From the NCBI GenBank assembly GCA_036939975.1, contig JALLPB010001128.1:1-11081 (forward strand): DNA of 11,081 nt. The letters run 5' to 3'. Origin of the DNA: Cyclostephanos tholiformis. Taxonomy: Eukaryota; Bacillariophyta; Thalassiosirophyceae; Thalassiosirales; Thalassiosiraceae. Numbering within the stretch: position 1 is the stretch's first letter; every line of letters starts with the position of its first letter. Shown in pieces: positions 1 to 9,125 of the stretch. Below the pieces are notes generated by a model, which worked only from the letters and a program-made list of their open reading frames with translations, searched no databases and was not told where the DNA came from. Position numbers and translations under genes: made by a program.

Positions 1-741
1 ACCACAGAAAAAAGTCAAATGTAAGGAAATGGCCCAGCTAGAATGAGAACCAGTCTTCTCATTCTTCCTCTCGTCAATCTTGACCATTGGCATTTTACTC
101 TTCATTTCACTCTTGGTCGAATGTAAGTCTTTTTTTGTTGACTTTTCTTTGCCATTTTTGCTGGTGGATTTGGAGCTGTCCTTCTTGTTCTTGAGATTGT
201 CGGGGCAGTCCTTGAAGTTGTGGGCACCATCGTGTTTGCAGCAGTGGTTCTTCTTTTGTTCCACCTTTGCTTCTCCACTCTTCTTTCCTTTGTCATTTGA
301 TTGTTGATTCGACTTGTTCTTTTGCTGCTTTTCTTCTTCTAAGGCTTTGACTTCCTTCTTTTGTTGCAGCTTGGTGTCGATCATCGACATCATGTTGAGG
401 ATGTCATTCACGTCAGCGAGTTCGTCCCCTTCAGCTCTGATGTATTTGCCCATGGCTTTTGGAGAGAGACTCTTCACGATAGCTTTGTTTAGATCTCCGA
501 TGCTGTAAGCCTTTGCATTGAGGCCGAGTAATTGAAGTATCTTGTTGATTTGGATGAGCCGGTAAGTTCTGGTTAGCAGATTGTTTTCTGGGATTTTGAG
601 CATCCCATATTCCATTGCTTTGCATTGATTCTTAAATGCTTTCGGACCAAAAGTTGCTGATCCTAGCTTTTGGAGCAGCTTAATGAATTCTCTCTTTTCA
701 TTTTCATTGTTCCAGTTGTCAACGTCATTGATGATTTCGAT
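1..741 (-). pseudogene. Second retrotransposon Gag copy, 5'-truncated and open to the window edge
   Basis: All 247 codons from 741 down to 1 are open, in the same frame as gag 1 and the protease. By eye about 60% of residues match gag 1 over ~110 positions, including GSATFGPKAFK, RLIQINK, DLNK, KSL, GDEL and KALEEE. Homology begins near gag 1 residue 118, so the N-terminal third is missing. A second knuckle uses Cys 241-243, His 232-234, His 220-222 and Cys 205-207, again CX2HX3HX4C. A Lys-rich linker with KKDLHSTK and PMV follows, then the window ends before any protease motif. There is no obvious start codon of its own at the junction; internal Met codons exist at 613-615 and 601-603. It could be the remains of a second element or a rearranged single element. 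Confidence 0.78.
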
Positions 742-1296
742 TCAGAGATGTAACTCGTCCATCATGCCGATTCCCATGATGAATCCATACCCAAAATCTC
801 CAGATTCTGGTGGGGCCACTTCGAATGTTGCTGAGAATGTTCTATGATGACTCAAAGCTGGGAGTTTAACATTTGTGATTGTCACAGAGAGTGATGTTTC
901 CATGATCCCTGCCGCGGTGTGATAGGAACCTCCCTCTTTGCGTTGGAACTTGTTGCCAAGTTGCTCCGCAAATGGATATGACATCATGATGAATCCTGAA
1001 AAACCATTATCAATTAAGATGGTTGTCGCATTTCGTTGTCCTTTTCTTGTAGGGACTTCAATAACGGTGATACCATTCACCTGCTTGTTCTCCGAAGCCA
1101 AAACCATCATGGCTGAACCTTCGTCGGACGAATATTCGAGGTCTTTGTAGCGATTCTTGCCAACCTCCTTCTTGTCTTAAGCATCCTTATTTTCGACGAT
1201 CATCACCATCGGAGTTTTAGTAGTAGTTGTCTCGCCGCCCTTCGTGGAATGAAGATCCTTCTTTTGACTCTTTTCCTTTTTACTTTCGCTCTGGGC
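742..1296 (-). pseudogene. Gag-protease linker and retropepsin-like aspartic protease, interrupted
   Basis: This segment continues the gag 1 frame without a shift. The first ~60 residues are a charged linker containing KKDLHSTK, also found after the knuckle of gag copy 2, and an in-frame TAA at 1177-1179. The protease-like part follows: an ILIDNGFSG motif at about 991-1017, then FIMMSYPFAEQLG, and near the end FIMGIGMMDEL, which resembles the second hydrophobic-Gly signature of retropepsins. The expected catalytic triad is Asp-Thr/Ser-Gly; here it is Asp-Asn-Gly, with Asn at 1006-1008. Two stops and the altered triad suggest it is inactive. The frame ends at TGA 742-744, close to where the second gag begins. 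The family call rests on motif order and position after gag. Confidence 0.7.
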
Positions 1297-2199
1297 TCAA
1301 CGATTTTTGTTATCGGGGCAATTGTGCCAGTTGTGTTCCCCGTCATGTTTGAAACAGGGCTTGGCCTTGTCTTCTTTCGATTTCGAATCTCGGTTGGTTG
1401 ATTTTGATTTATCTTTCGCCTGGAGAGACTTCTGTTTTGCTGACATAATCCTCTTTTCTTCTTCTTCTAATGCCACCACCTCTTGCTTTAAATCAAGCTT
1501 GGCATCGATGGTTGACATGAGGTCCTTTATATCAGTCAAGTCATCCAATTCGTCACCGCCGTCTCCCACGTATTTCTTGTATGCTTTCGGGGGCAGACTC
1601 TTCATGATGATTTTGTTGAGATCTTGGATATTGAGAGACTTGGCTCCAATTCCAAGGTAAGGTAATAATTTATTGATTTGGATCAGTCGATTGGTGCCCG
1701 CACGAAGACTTGTCTCGGGAATCTTGACTTTTCCGTCTTCCATGAACTTGCATTGTTTCTTGAATGCTTTTGGACCAAATGTTGCTGATCCCAAACCTTG
1801 GAGCATTCGGATGAATTTGCTTTTTTGATTTTTTTCCTCCCAATCGTCCTCTCGATCTTCCATTAGCTCTCGCCAATCTTCTTCGGCTTGTCCATCTAGA
1901 GTTCTTGCCATCACTTGGCAAAGTTTTCTTGCCTTTCCATCTTCCCACATTCCATAAGTATCTCCCAAGGAAACCATTCGGTGCATTAACCCAACGAGGT
2001 TAGCTTCGTTGTCACCAGTTTTCCAGCTGCGGATTTGAATGCTTACTTCAGTTCTGTCAACTTCGGTGAACTTTGCTTTTATCGACTCGTCACCTGGTTT
2101 GGGATCGTTGAAACGGAGAATACAATTGGATTTTGGTTGCACCTTCGATCGATTTCGATTCGATTTCGAGTATTTCGAATCTTCTTTATCTTTCCCCAT
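1297..2199 (-). CDS. Retrotransposon Gag-like protein, copy 1 (ends at a TGA just after the zinc knuckle)
   Basis: The 300-residue frame starts at the first ATG, 2199. Residues 1-30 are very basic. Residues ~50-250 form the capsid-like part, including a conserved-looking block near residues 134-178 (core GSATFGPKAFK, then RLIQINK) and an acidic helix near 240-250 (ALEEEEK). A Lys/Ser-rich stretch leads to a zinc knuckle with C282, H285, H289 and C294, spacing CX2HX3HX4C. The frame stops at TGA six residues after the last Cys, but the same frame continues into the protease-like domain. Gag copy 2 has no stop at this position, so the TGA is probably a mutation. Gag packages element RNA into particles; that role is known for the family and not shown here. 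Whether it is still expressed is unknown. Confidence 0.8.
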   Translation of the reverse strand: MGKDKEDSKYSKSNRNRSKVQPKSNCILRFNDPKPGDESIKAKFTEVDRTEVSIQIRSWKTGDNEANLVGLMHRMVSLGDTYGMWEDGKARKLCQVMARTLDGQAEEDWRELMEDREDDWEEKNQKSKFIRMLQGLGSATFGPKAFKKQCKFMEDGKVKIPETSLRAGTNRLIQINKLLPYLGIGAKSLNIQDLNKIIMKSLPPKAYKKYVGDGGDELDDLTDIKDLMSTIDAKLDLKQEVVALEEEEKRIMSAKQKSLQAKDKSKSTNRDSKSKEDKAKPCFKHDGEHNWHNCPDNKNR

Positions 2200-2600
2200 C
2201 TTGGTGAAAGTGTTGGTCGTTGATTCTTTCGAACGTAGTAGTTATTTTGATCAAAATGTCCATCTACGAATGAAAGGTAGAACTAGAATGTAATTGATGA
2301 TAAAAAGTGAGCTTATAGCTTTTAGTTCTGATATGATTAAAATAAATAAAACTGTTGGAAACTGCATAGGATAGTCATTGCCCATTACAGAATTGGTAGA
2401 AGTAGCTCACTTTGTTGTTATTGCCATTTGTTGTGTAAGCAATATTCGGTCAGAGAACTTATCCAAGGCAAACGCAACCTCCCCTGAGGTATAATCAAGT
2501 ACCTAGCTGTTAGTGAAATACGAACTTTCTGTCAGAAAAGCCAGCTAGAGACGAATTAAGTTAAAGCTGATGAGAAAATATATGCAATATAATACGGTGC
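2200..2600. other. Spacer between the MON2 stop and the gag start
   Basis: About 400 bases, AT-rich on the left side. It should hold the MON2 3' UTR and the 5' leader of the retroelement, both on the minus strand. I could not find an LTR end, a convincing primer-binding site or a clear poly(A) signal. Part of it may be a last MON2 exon: splicing from GTGAGT at 2612 to the acceptor at 2529 would open a 36-codon exon at 2528-2418. No other reading frame here is convincing. Confidence 0.5.
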
Positions 2601-5600
2601 TTAGTAACTCACTTGTCGTTGGAGCTCTTCATTTTCGGCTTGGAGATACTCTATTTCTTCTAGCATGGCAATGTTTTCCTCTTCAATCTCTCTTGCTCTG
2701 GCATCAGCTTGTTCTGCTTTTTGGCGCTCTCGAGATATGGCTTGTTCTGCTCTTTCTCGCTCTCGAGATATTACTTCAGACAGGTTGATCTGTCCCAATA
2801 TCTTGCCCGCAGCTCTTCTTAGGCCATCATCTTCAACATTTGTCAAACGGCAAAGGAATGGGAATGCACCAACAAGCAAATCTTGGCTAGTTGTTGTTCT
2901 TAAGCTCTCACAAACAGCAATGGCGAGACTTTGCCGTGTCCTTGATTTTGGCTGGCCATTTTTAGAAAGCACATCAACAGATTCTATCGTTTCTCCAAGG
3001 ATTCGACTTGTCAACAAACTTACGGCTGGGGATGTTGGACTTACTTGGGTAAGTCCCATGAAACATGCAAGGAAAACATGGCTGTAAATACGAGCAATGA
3101 AATATGAAGTGATTGCGGTGTGAGCAATATCTATTCTGTTCAATGATAGGTGAAATGAGTACGACTTTATTTCTCACATTGCGCCCTCTGACGCTTGCGA
3201 ATACGGGACATCCTTATCATCTTGATAAATCTCATTACATGAGATTGCCGCATCAACTGCTCTCTTTGCTCCATTTTCCAACACGGGCTCGGCCAGCGAC
3301 ATCTTTCTCGGAGGTAGATGCATGAGAACTATCGCGACAATATTCACAATCGATTTTGAATGATGAGCGTAACCATCGTACGGATTATCTGCAGGCGGCA
3401 AGAGCAGAGATTGAACAGTCGCAATTATACGGCTCCAAACAAAATCGAGGATTTCTTTTTCATCGGTGGTAGAATCAATCTGTGCAGCAGCTTCTACACC
3501 TGAGTCTAGCACGCTTGTGAGCAAATCATACCGTACTTCTGAGGTTGCTCTTTTGCTTCTTGCTTTACTATTGAGATCATCTTGAGTTCCGTACATCTTG
3601 AGATACTGTAACATCACAGAGCACATCACAACGACCTTAGCCTCGTTGGAGAGGTTGTCTGAATCAAACGCAGAAGCAACTGTTTTGGCTGCCTCCAGTT
3701 CAATGATTTCGACTATGGAAATGAACAATAATTTGACCGATGAGTGATTTCAAAAACAAAATAGGTAAAATTAGCAAAACTAACCATATTCATTGTCGTC
3801 GTATCCGCTGTTTGATTTAGATAACATAGCTTTTGATCGCACGAATAAGTAATCACCAGAAATAGTTGTCAAGGCTTTGAAAGCTCGCAAAGAGGAATTA
3901 GAGGCCATACTCTGAAGCAGCGACATGACTCCTCTTTGGACCTGATTGAGGTATCGCGAATTCTTGTCGTTTCCTGAATTTTCCGCGATCACCAATAGAA
4001 GATTTAGAAATCTACTTTCATAACAGTTGTTTTCTTCGATCAAAATATCCAACTGTAGTTCGCACAGTCCAGGCAGCATTTCGTTGCTTTTGCAGCATTC
4101 GTAAAGCTTGGCGAGCTCCGCGATCAATTTGGTTAATGTCTGTGTCTGTGACGAATGAACCAGCATGAAACTCTTTGGCCCAGCATTGTCGACACCTCTG
4201 ATATGTTCCAGGTATACCCTGAAATCATCCAATTTATCAAAAGAATCATCAAACAATTTTTGCCGGCAAGATTCAACGTCCGGATAATTCAAAACACTGA
4301 ATTTTTCTACAGTAGCCTTGTCAACCACCGCAGCTCGGACGCTGCGAAGAGCCCCACCGACAACCTCCATATTCGTACCCACACGCGCTGATGTCCCAGC
4401 AGCACCTATACCAGCTCGGCAAGAAAGCTGTACGCAAAGTGCCAACAACTCAATACCGGCCAAACGCATGTCAAGAGTTTCCCCTTCACCAGACAATATA
4501 GCAGAGTCAAATGATAAACGAAGAATTTCTTTCCATATTTGAGGGAACCATAAATCGGTTGAATCCCTCGTCACAGTTAAAAGTAGCCGCGAGTAGAATA
4601 AACGCAAAACTCGTTCCAGACCACGAAGTACCTGAAATGGCCCAACGAAAGGATTTGCAACATATTAGTGAGACCATCGCCTGATAAAGAATGGGGTGCA
4701 ACACCTCTAACGATATAGACTTACCAGCGCTTCGGTATTTATCCACTGTTTTCTGGCAGAGTCTCGAGAGTGGTGAACAGACACTTTATACCGCTGCTCA
4801 CTGTCAACTCTTTTAGTGCTCGCATTCTTACTCTCGGAGTCCTCAATAGCAGATACAATTCCACTCATTATCTGTCCAAATATTATATTGGCAAGACAAT
4901 TTTCCCATTGTTCATCAGTGAATTGGTCTCCGAGTCCTACAACGCAAGAAAATAATGTATTCACAGAACAATTACGTAACTCAGGTCGATTGTCCATAGT
5001 TAACAATGACAGTTTTGACAAAACCACATCCAATATTCCTGGTGAAGCGTCGTGGTCCGCGAGAGACCATAACATCCCAATTGCCGTAAGTGAGGTATTA
5101 AGATCATGACGCGATTTTCCGAATGCCACGCAGCAATCTAAAATGGAATCTCGTTCCTCTATCGATTTCAGCGGGGAGTTCTCTGAAGATGACATCTCTA
5201 AGAAATCATCAAGGATCAATTTCAGGTTTTGGAATGCCAGAGCGCTCACGTTGGACCATCGCTTCGTCGATCGGTCAATATCTTGGTCGTTAGATTCGCA
5301 ACCAGACATATTTGAGAGAGTATTCATGAGAGTTATGAGATTTTTTCCCGATAAGTTATGCCCTGTCCCCTCTAACACTACAAGTAAGGCATTTAGACAA
5401 TTTTCTGCAGTGTCCACCTGAATTGAGCGCTCAATCGTCTGACAAAGAATCGTCAATATCCGTGGGGAACAGTGCTTGCTGTCTACTTTCTCCGGTTCCG
5501 AATTCACGCTGGCGTCGGTGATGACTTTGATCGGGAGGACTTCTAGCGGGCGTTCTTTTCCGGGAATCGTGAGCGGCTCAAGACCATATTTAAGAGAAAC

Positions 5601-8600
5601 TTCCGACTTCGAGAGAGATAGTGGCATGAAATGAATAAGAACTTCTAGAGCAAATGATTGCAATTCTGAAGACGAAGACCTAGCAACTATGTCGCACAGG
5701 TGTTTGGCGACAGTCAGATCTATAGCTGACAGTCTGTACGAGTTGGCCTCAGCTACAACGACAACAAGAAGCAAGGGCAGCGGGATTTTTTTAATGATGG
5801 AGTGTGGAGTTGACAGCTTCGCTTCCGCCATTTGAAAGCAAGCGGTCTCCCGCAAATCCTCGGCATATGTCTTAGAGAATTGAGAAGTTGTTGACACCCT
5901 GCGGATTGATGCATTATTGTTCGATTGTGATGATTGTGCAGTTCCTCCTCCTCCCCCAAATGCACGGCCAGCAAAAGACATAAATTTTCCACTAATCGAT
6001 GATTCTTTCACTGCATAAACAGAGTCAGCATCCTCGAACTCAGAATTTTCCGTCGTATTGTCACTTTGTCCCTCTAAAGGATCAAATGAAACAACATCTG
6101 AAAGCTTAACAAGAGAAGTGACGAACTGTTGTAGCGCATCGCGGCCGAAACAAGTTGTAAACAAGGGCAATCGACTCAAGCTCCCAGCTATTGTAGCAGA
6201 TTTTTCTGAATAAGTTGGATGAAGAGAAGATGACGCTATTTGGAGGACTGCGAGCTGATCGAGAGTGCCTACGATAATGTCCCACTCATCAAAGATTTTG
6301 TCATAGTTTAAATGTATGATCCATAGCATCGTCAACAGAGCATCGATATTGCTCTCTCTCAATTGGCTGTTAAAATTCAGGAAACAATACACAGGCCTCG
6401 TGGTTAAAGATGAAAAGATGAAAGGTGAAGAATGCAAGCCTGATGAAAAATCATCTCACCAGTTGTGCCGCTTCTTTCCCCACGAAGGCAGACAGAGCTT
6501 GCAAAGTGAAGTGAGGATCGCTTGTCTGCGCATTGTCAAATGGCCATCCACCGACATTGACGTGCATGCTAACTCCTTGTATGATAACAGTGTCTTCGAG
6601 ACAATCACTGGTGAGCCCAACATTCTCCTGATGAAGTGTTGTAGCATAGATATGATAGGCGCAAAGGATCCATCAAGTAGTGCCGATAAATATTCTGTGT
6701 CCCCATCGGCTTCAACGGAAATCGCCAAATTCTGCAACGACTTCACTAATAAAGTAATGCACTTGAATGCAAGCCATGTCGTTGCGCCAGTGTCACAAAG
6801 AGGAATTTCGATTGAATCTATTACCAAAGCTGCTGACACCTTTTCTGCTGCCGCAGCTGCTGCATTCGCGTTTTCTGAATCATCCTCGGCATGTGCAGCC
6901 ATAAGAAGATACAGAATTCTCTCTCTGTTGCTTGCTGAGCTCGTTGCAAAGTCACTTGCTGCTTTGGCGATTAGACTAATAGTGAGCTTGCCGCAATCGC
7001 TATTGTTTGTATTATCTTTGCCAAAATCCAGCCACGTTACCTGTTCTAAATGAGAAGTGACCACAGCACCCAACGCCTCTAACGCCAAACATGCCTTCCA
7101 TAATAGTTCATTGGATATTGACAACATAGGTGATTGTTGGACAGAAGGGCCGCCCCCTTGTGCTGCTGATCGTGTAGAAAAGGCACGATTGTTTGGGTGG
7201 GTCGATTTACCGAAATCAAACGATTCCCTTTCTGTTTGAGTAAAGATGTATCCATCCTTGTTGTTCGACAAGATGATAAATGACATGAGATGAATCTCAG
7301 GGCTATTTTTCAAGTTCTACATTGTAATCACTAACCTCAAAGTCATCTGATTTGTGGTAGGCCTCGGTAGCTTCGTTACAAAACTGTACTAGTTGCCTTA
7401 TCAAGTCGAGCGCCAATTCGCTCACAGTTGATGATACACCCTTACGACCATTTTCACTTTGTTCACCGGTAAGGGCACGTCCTAGTTCCATCTGTGATAC
7501 ATTATTCGAACAAGCATCAAAATTTATATAAAACTGTTTCGATGTTGACGATAAATAATGGGACAAGAGAGTTTCGGCCAGTGAGGTCGTATAATAATAC
7601 GAACAAAAATCTATGAGATTGGATGGTACGGGTGATTTCGACGCCTCTTGCAGACTTGAGTCTAAACTGAGATTTGTGACGAAGTAACAGTACTGAGATC
7701 CAAGCAATGATCGCCCAAGCTGAAACGCCTGAGTGATGAACTGAGCGGCAAACTCAATCCCTTCTGTAGATCTCCATTTATCCGTTCTTTGTTTTGAGGC
7801 ATCGCTTGATCCGAAGAAGTCGAAGCAAACTCGAAAAAGATCACCACTGATTTGCTTAATTATCATATCCACTAATGCCAAACTAGTCGTAGGTGAAGGC
7901 AATATTCCGTCTTTCTCTGCAGTAGCAAATGGCCCGGTGAGATGGGGTTGCGACTGTGCTCGCGGAGTAGGAACTTTGCTACTTAGAAGGCATAGATCAA
8001 CCAATGTCCGTTCAGCCACCAAGAGAAGTGACGATTTGCTCATGTTCGTTTCAGCTGATGATGCCATCATGGCAACTTTGGCTCGGTCAAATACAGTAGA
8101 AAGAAGCTTGTTCAATACAGCTATTGCTGCCCGCTTGACATCTCCTCCTGCGGTGCCTCCCGTTAAGCAACTTATACCATCCTTTGTGGCGGCAGTAAGC
8201 TGTGCATTGTTGCTTGTGGTAGATGCGGATTGGATGAACATTTCTCTAATAGTTGCCCCGACTGTGCTTCCACTTCCATGTTCACTGTGGCTCTGCCCAG
8301 CTCCAAGCAATAGGCACACTAAAAGACATTCGCCCAAGACATCTTGTGTGAATGTCACAGAACGTGAATCAGCCAGCATAGTCGTTGTTCGCAATATTTT
8401 GAGCGCGATCGATTGATCTTCCTTCACGGTGCGATTGCTTTGATTTTGATCCCCACTACTACCGAAGTGACCACCGAGGACCATGCCGGTGATGCCCCCC
8501 AACGCACCGCTCACACTCGACGACGCGGCATGGATCATCCCCGCTGCCATGCCCATGCGTCCCGTCCCGCCGGCGGGTGGTATATCCCCCCCGCTCACGT

Positions 8601-9125
8601 GATCGACAAGTCCCAATGTCGCGGCGCATCCCCAAGATTGAATGACCAACACGCGGCTAATTTGTATCCCGTCCTCGGGGCACACTGCATCCCCCCGCAA
8701 TAGGTGCTGAATTGATTCCAGCGCGATGACCAATAAATCATACGACGCATCTGGATAATTGGCAGCGAACAAGAATGGACGAAGTACGTCCTGCGATTGG
8801 AATAGCGCCGTCGTGGGATGCAGGGGCGGCGACGAGCCGGAGGAAGGCGGTTGCTTGCTGTTATTGTTGGTCGTTGACGCCCCCGCACGACGCACGGCGG
8901 CGACGTATTGAGTTTGGAGGGAACGAAGGTGAATGATGGCTCGCTCGGATGCCTCTTTCACTCCTGTAGCGCGCGGGATCAAACGAATGAATGATACGAG
9001 GGGTTAAGAGAGGGGGGACAGATCCATTTCAGTCAATGCTACGACGGCAACGCACCTGGATGATGCTTTCGTGCCTCGGCACCCAGGTCACGTAGGTGAT
9101 CCTCAACTTGTGCCACGAAGTTCAT
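2601..9125 (-). CDS. MON2: MON2 homologue, Sec7-less large Arf-GEF-like trafficking protein (7 exons, 1999 aa)
   Basis: Exons by decreasing coordinate: 9125-9056, 8963-7336, 7256-6460, 6366-4725, 4631-3785, 3712-3178 and 3081-2601. They total 6000 nt and every intron is phase-consistent. MON2 works with Dopey-type proteins on Golgi and endosomal membranes in retrograde traffic; that is family knowledge. The N-terminal DCB region is clear: DLGAEARKHHPGVKEASERA spans the first splice junction and matches animal and plant MON2. In exon 4, LNTSLTAIGMLW and VHHSRDSARKQW match conserved C-terminal MON2 blocks. No Sec7 domain is present, as expected. Residues 1941-1996 form a coiled coil. Length exceeds the usual ~1,650-1,720 through loops and this tail. 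The ATG at 9125 is the only one before an upstream in-frame stop (9204-9206). Uncertain points are the exon 7 acceptor and the last exon. Confidence 0.92.
2707..2772. repeat. 33-bp tandem repeat, two units, inside the MON2 coiled coil
   Basis: Units 2707-2739 and 2740-2772 match at 29 of 33 positions. On the minus strand each encodes one 11-residue unit: ISRERERAEQA, then ISRERQKAEQA. The unit length keeps the frame and equals one hendecad of a helical coiled coil. Confidence 0.9.
3082..3177 (-). other. MON2 intron 6 (96 nt; alternative 42-nt form possible)
   Basis: Donor GCAAT|GTGAGA at 3178/3177 and acceptor GTATTTACAG|CC at 3082/3081, phase 2. I chose this acceptor for its longer pyrimidine-rich tract and for a length like that of the other introns. 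An earlier acceptor, TTGAACAG at 3136, gives a 42-nt intron. It is also in phase and would add 18 residues encoded by 3135-3082. Confidence 0.72.
3713..3784 (-). other. MON2 intron 5 (72 nt)
   Basis: Donor AATATG|GTTAGT at 3785/3784 and acceptor TTTCCATAG|TC at 3713/3712, phase 1. The joined codon is Val and the frame continues as VEIIELEAAK. Confidence 0.85.
4632..4724 (-). other. MON2 intron 4 (93 nt)
   Basis: Donor GCGCTG|GTAAGT at 4725/4724 and acceptor CATTTCAG|GTA at 4632/4631, phase 0. It lies just after the conserved HHSRDSARKQW block and leads into VLRGLERVLRLFY. Confidence 0.9.
6367..6459 (-). other. MON2 intron 3 (93 nt)
   Basis: Donor CAACTG|GTGAGA at 6460/6459 and acceptor TTTTAACAG|CC at 6367/6366, phase 2. 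The split codon becomes Cys. It separates the MRRQAILTSLCKLCLPSW block from the exon 4 repeat region; both are MON2-like. Confidence 0.88.
7257..7335 (-). other. MON2 intron 2 (79 nt)
   Basis: Donor TTTGAG|GTTAGT at 7336/7335 and acceptor AACAAG|GAT at 7257/7256, phase 0. The acceptor is AAG and its pyrimidine tract is weak. A CAG acceptor 23 nt further on would break the frame. An AG about 40 nt into the intron is in phase but would leave too short an intron. Confidence 0.7.
8964..9055 (-). other. MON2 intron 1 (92 nt)
   Basis: Donor CCAG|GTGCGT at 9056/9055 and acceptor GCTACAG|GAG at 8964/8963, phase 1. Joining restores a glycine codon and unites ...KHHPG with VKEASERA, a contiguous block in other MON2 proteins. 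This is the strongest support for any junction in the gene. Confidence 0.92.

Larger units (their letters stand above)
1..2199 (-). mobile_element. Degenerate LTR-retrotransposon fragment: gag, protease, second gag
   Basis: One minus-strand frame runs from an ATG at 2199 to the window edge and carries Gag- and retropepsin-like sequence. It is broken by TGA at 1297-1299, TAA at 1177-1179 and TGA at 742-744. The order is gag 1, knuckle 1, linker, protease-like domain, then a second gag that lacks its first ~117 residues, and knuckle 2. I see no integrase, reverse transcriptase or RNase H, although more of the element may lie left of the window. No LTR pair, primer-binding site or polypurine tract could be established. 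Copia-type and gypsy-type origins cannot be separated without pol. The two gag copies differ at about 40% of aligned residues, so they are not a fresh duplication. Confidence 0.82.

Noticed and set aside
102..625. Two short minus-strand frames at 102-296 and 431-625
   Set aside because: Both are out of register with the continuous gag 2 frame, which has clear homology to gag 1 over the same bases.
742..1296. Programmed readthrough of all three stops as a functional gag-pol strategy
   Set aside because: Three stops of two types, a non-canonical protease triad and sense codons at the equivalent place in gag 2 argue for decay.
2325..2336. Minus-strand TCATATCAGAAC, resembling the tRNA-iMet primer-binding site TGGTATCAGAGC
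   Set aside because: Only 9 of 12 bases match, the essential TGG start is missing, and no LTR pair could be found next to it.
3136..3177. 42-nt intron as the main form of MON2 intron 6
   Set aside because: Far shorter than the other five (72-93 nt) and with a weaker tract than the acceptor at 3082; kept only as a possible alternative.
6316..7053. Long plus-strand open frame (245 codons) opposite MON2 exons 3 and 4
   Set aside because: It lies antisense across two well-supported MON2 exons and an intron, has no recognisable domain, and looks like a shadow of the coding frame.
7937..8416. Plus-strand open frame of 159 codons opposite MON2 exon 2
   Set aside because: The opposite strand encodes recognisable MON2 sequence, and this frame shows no domain or start context.
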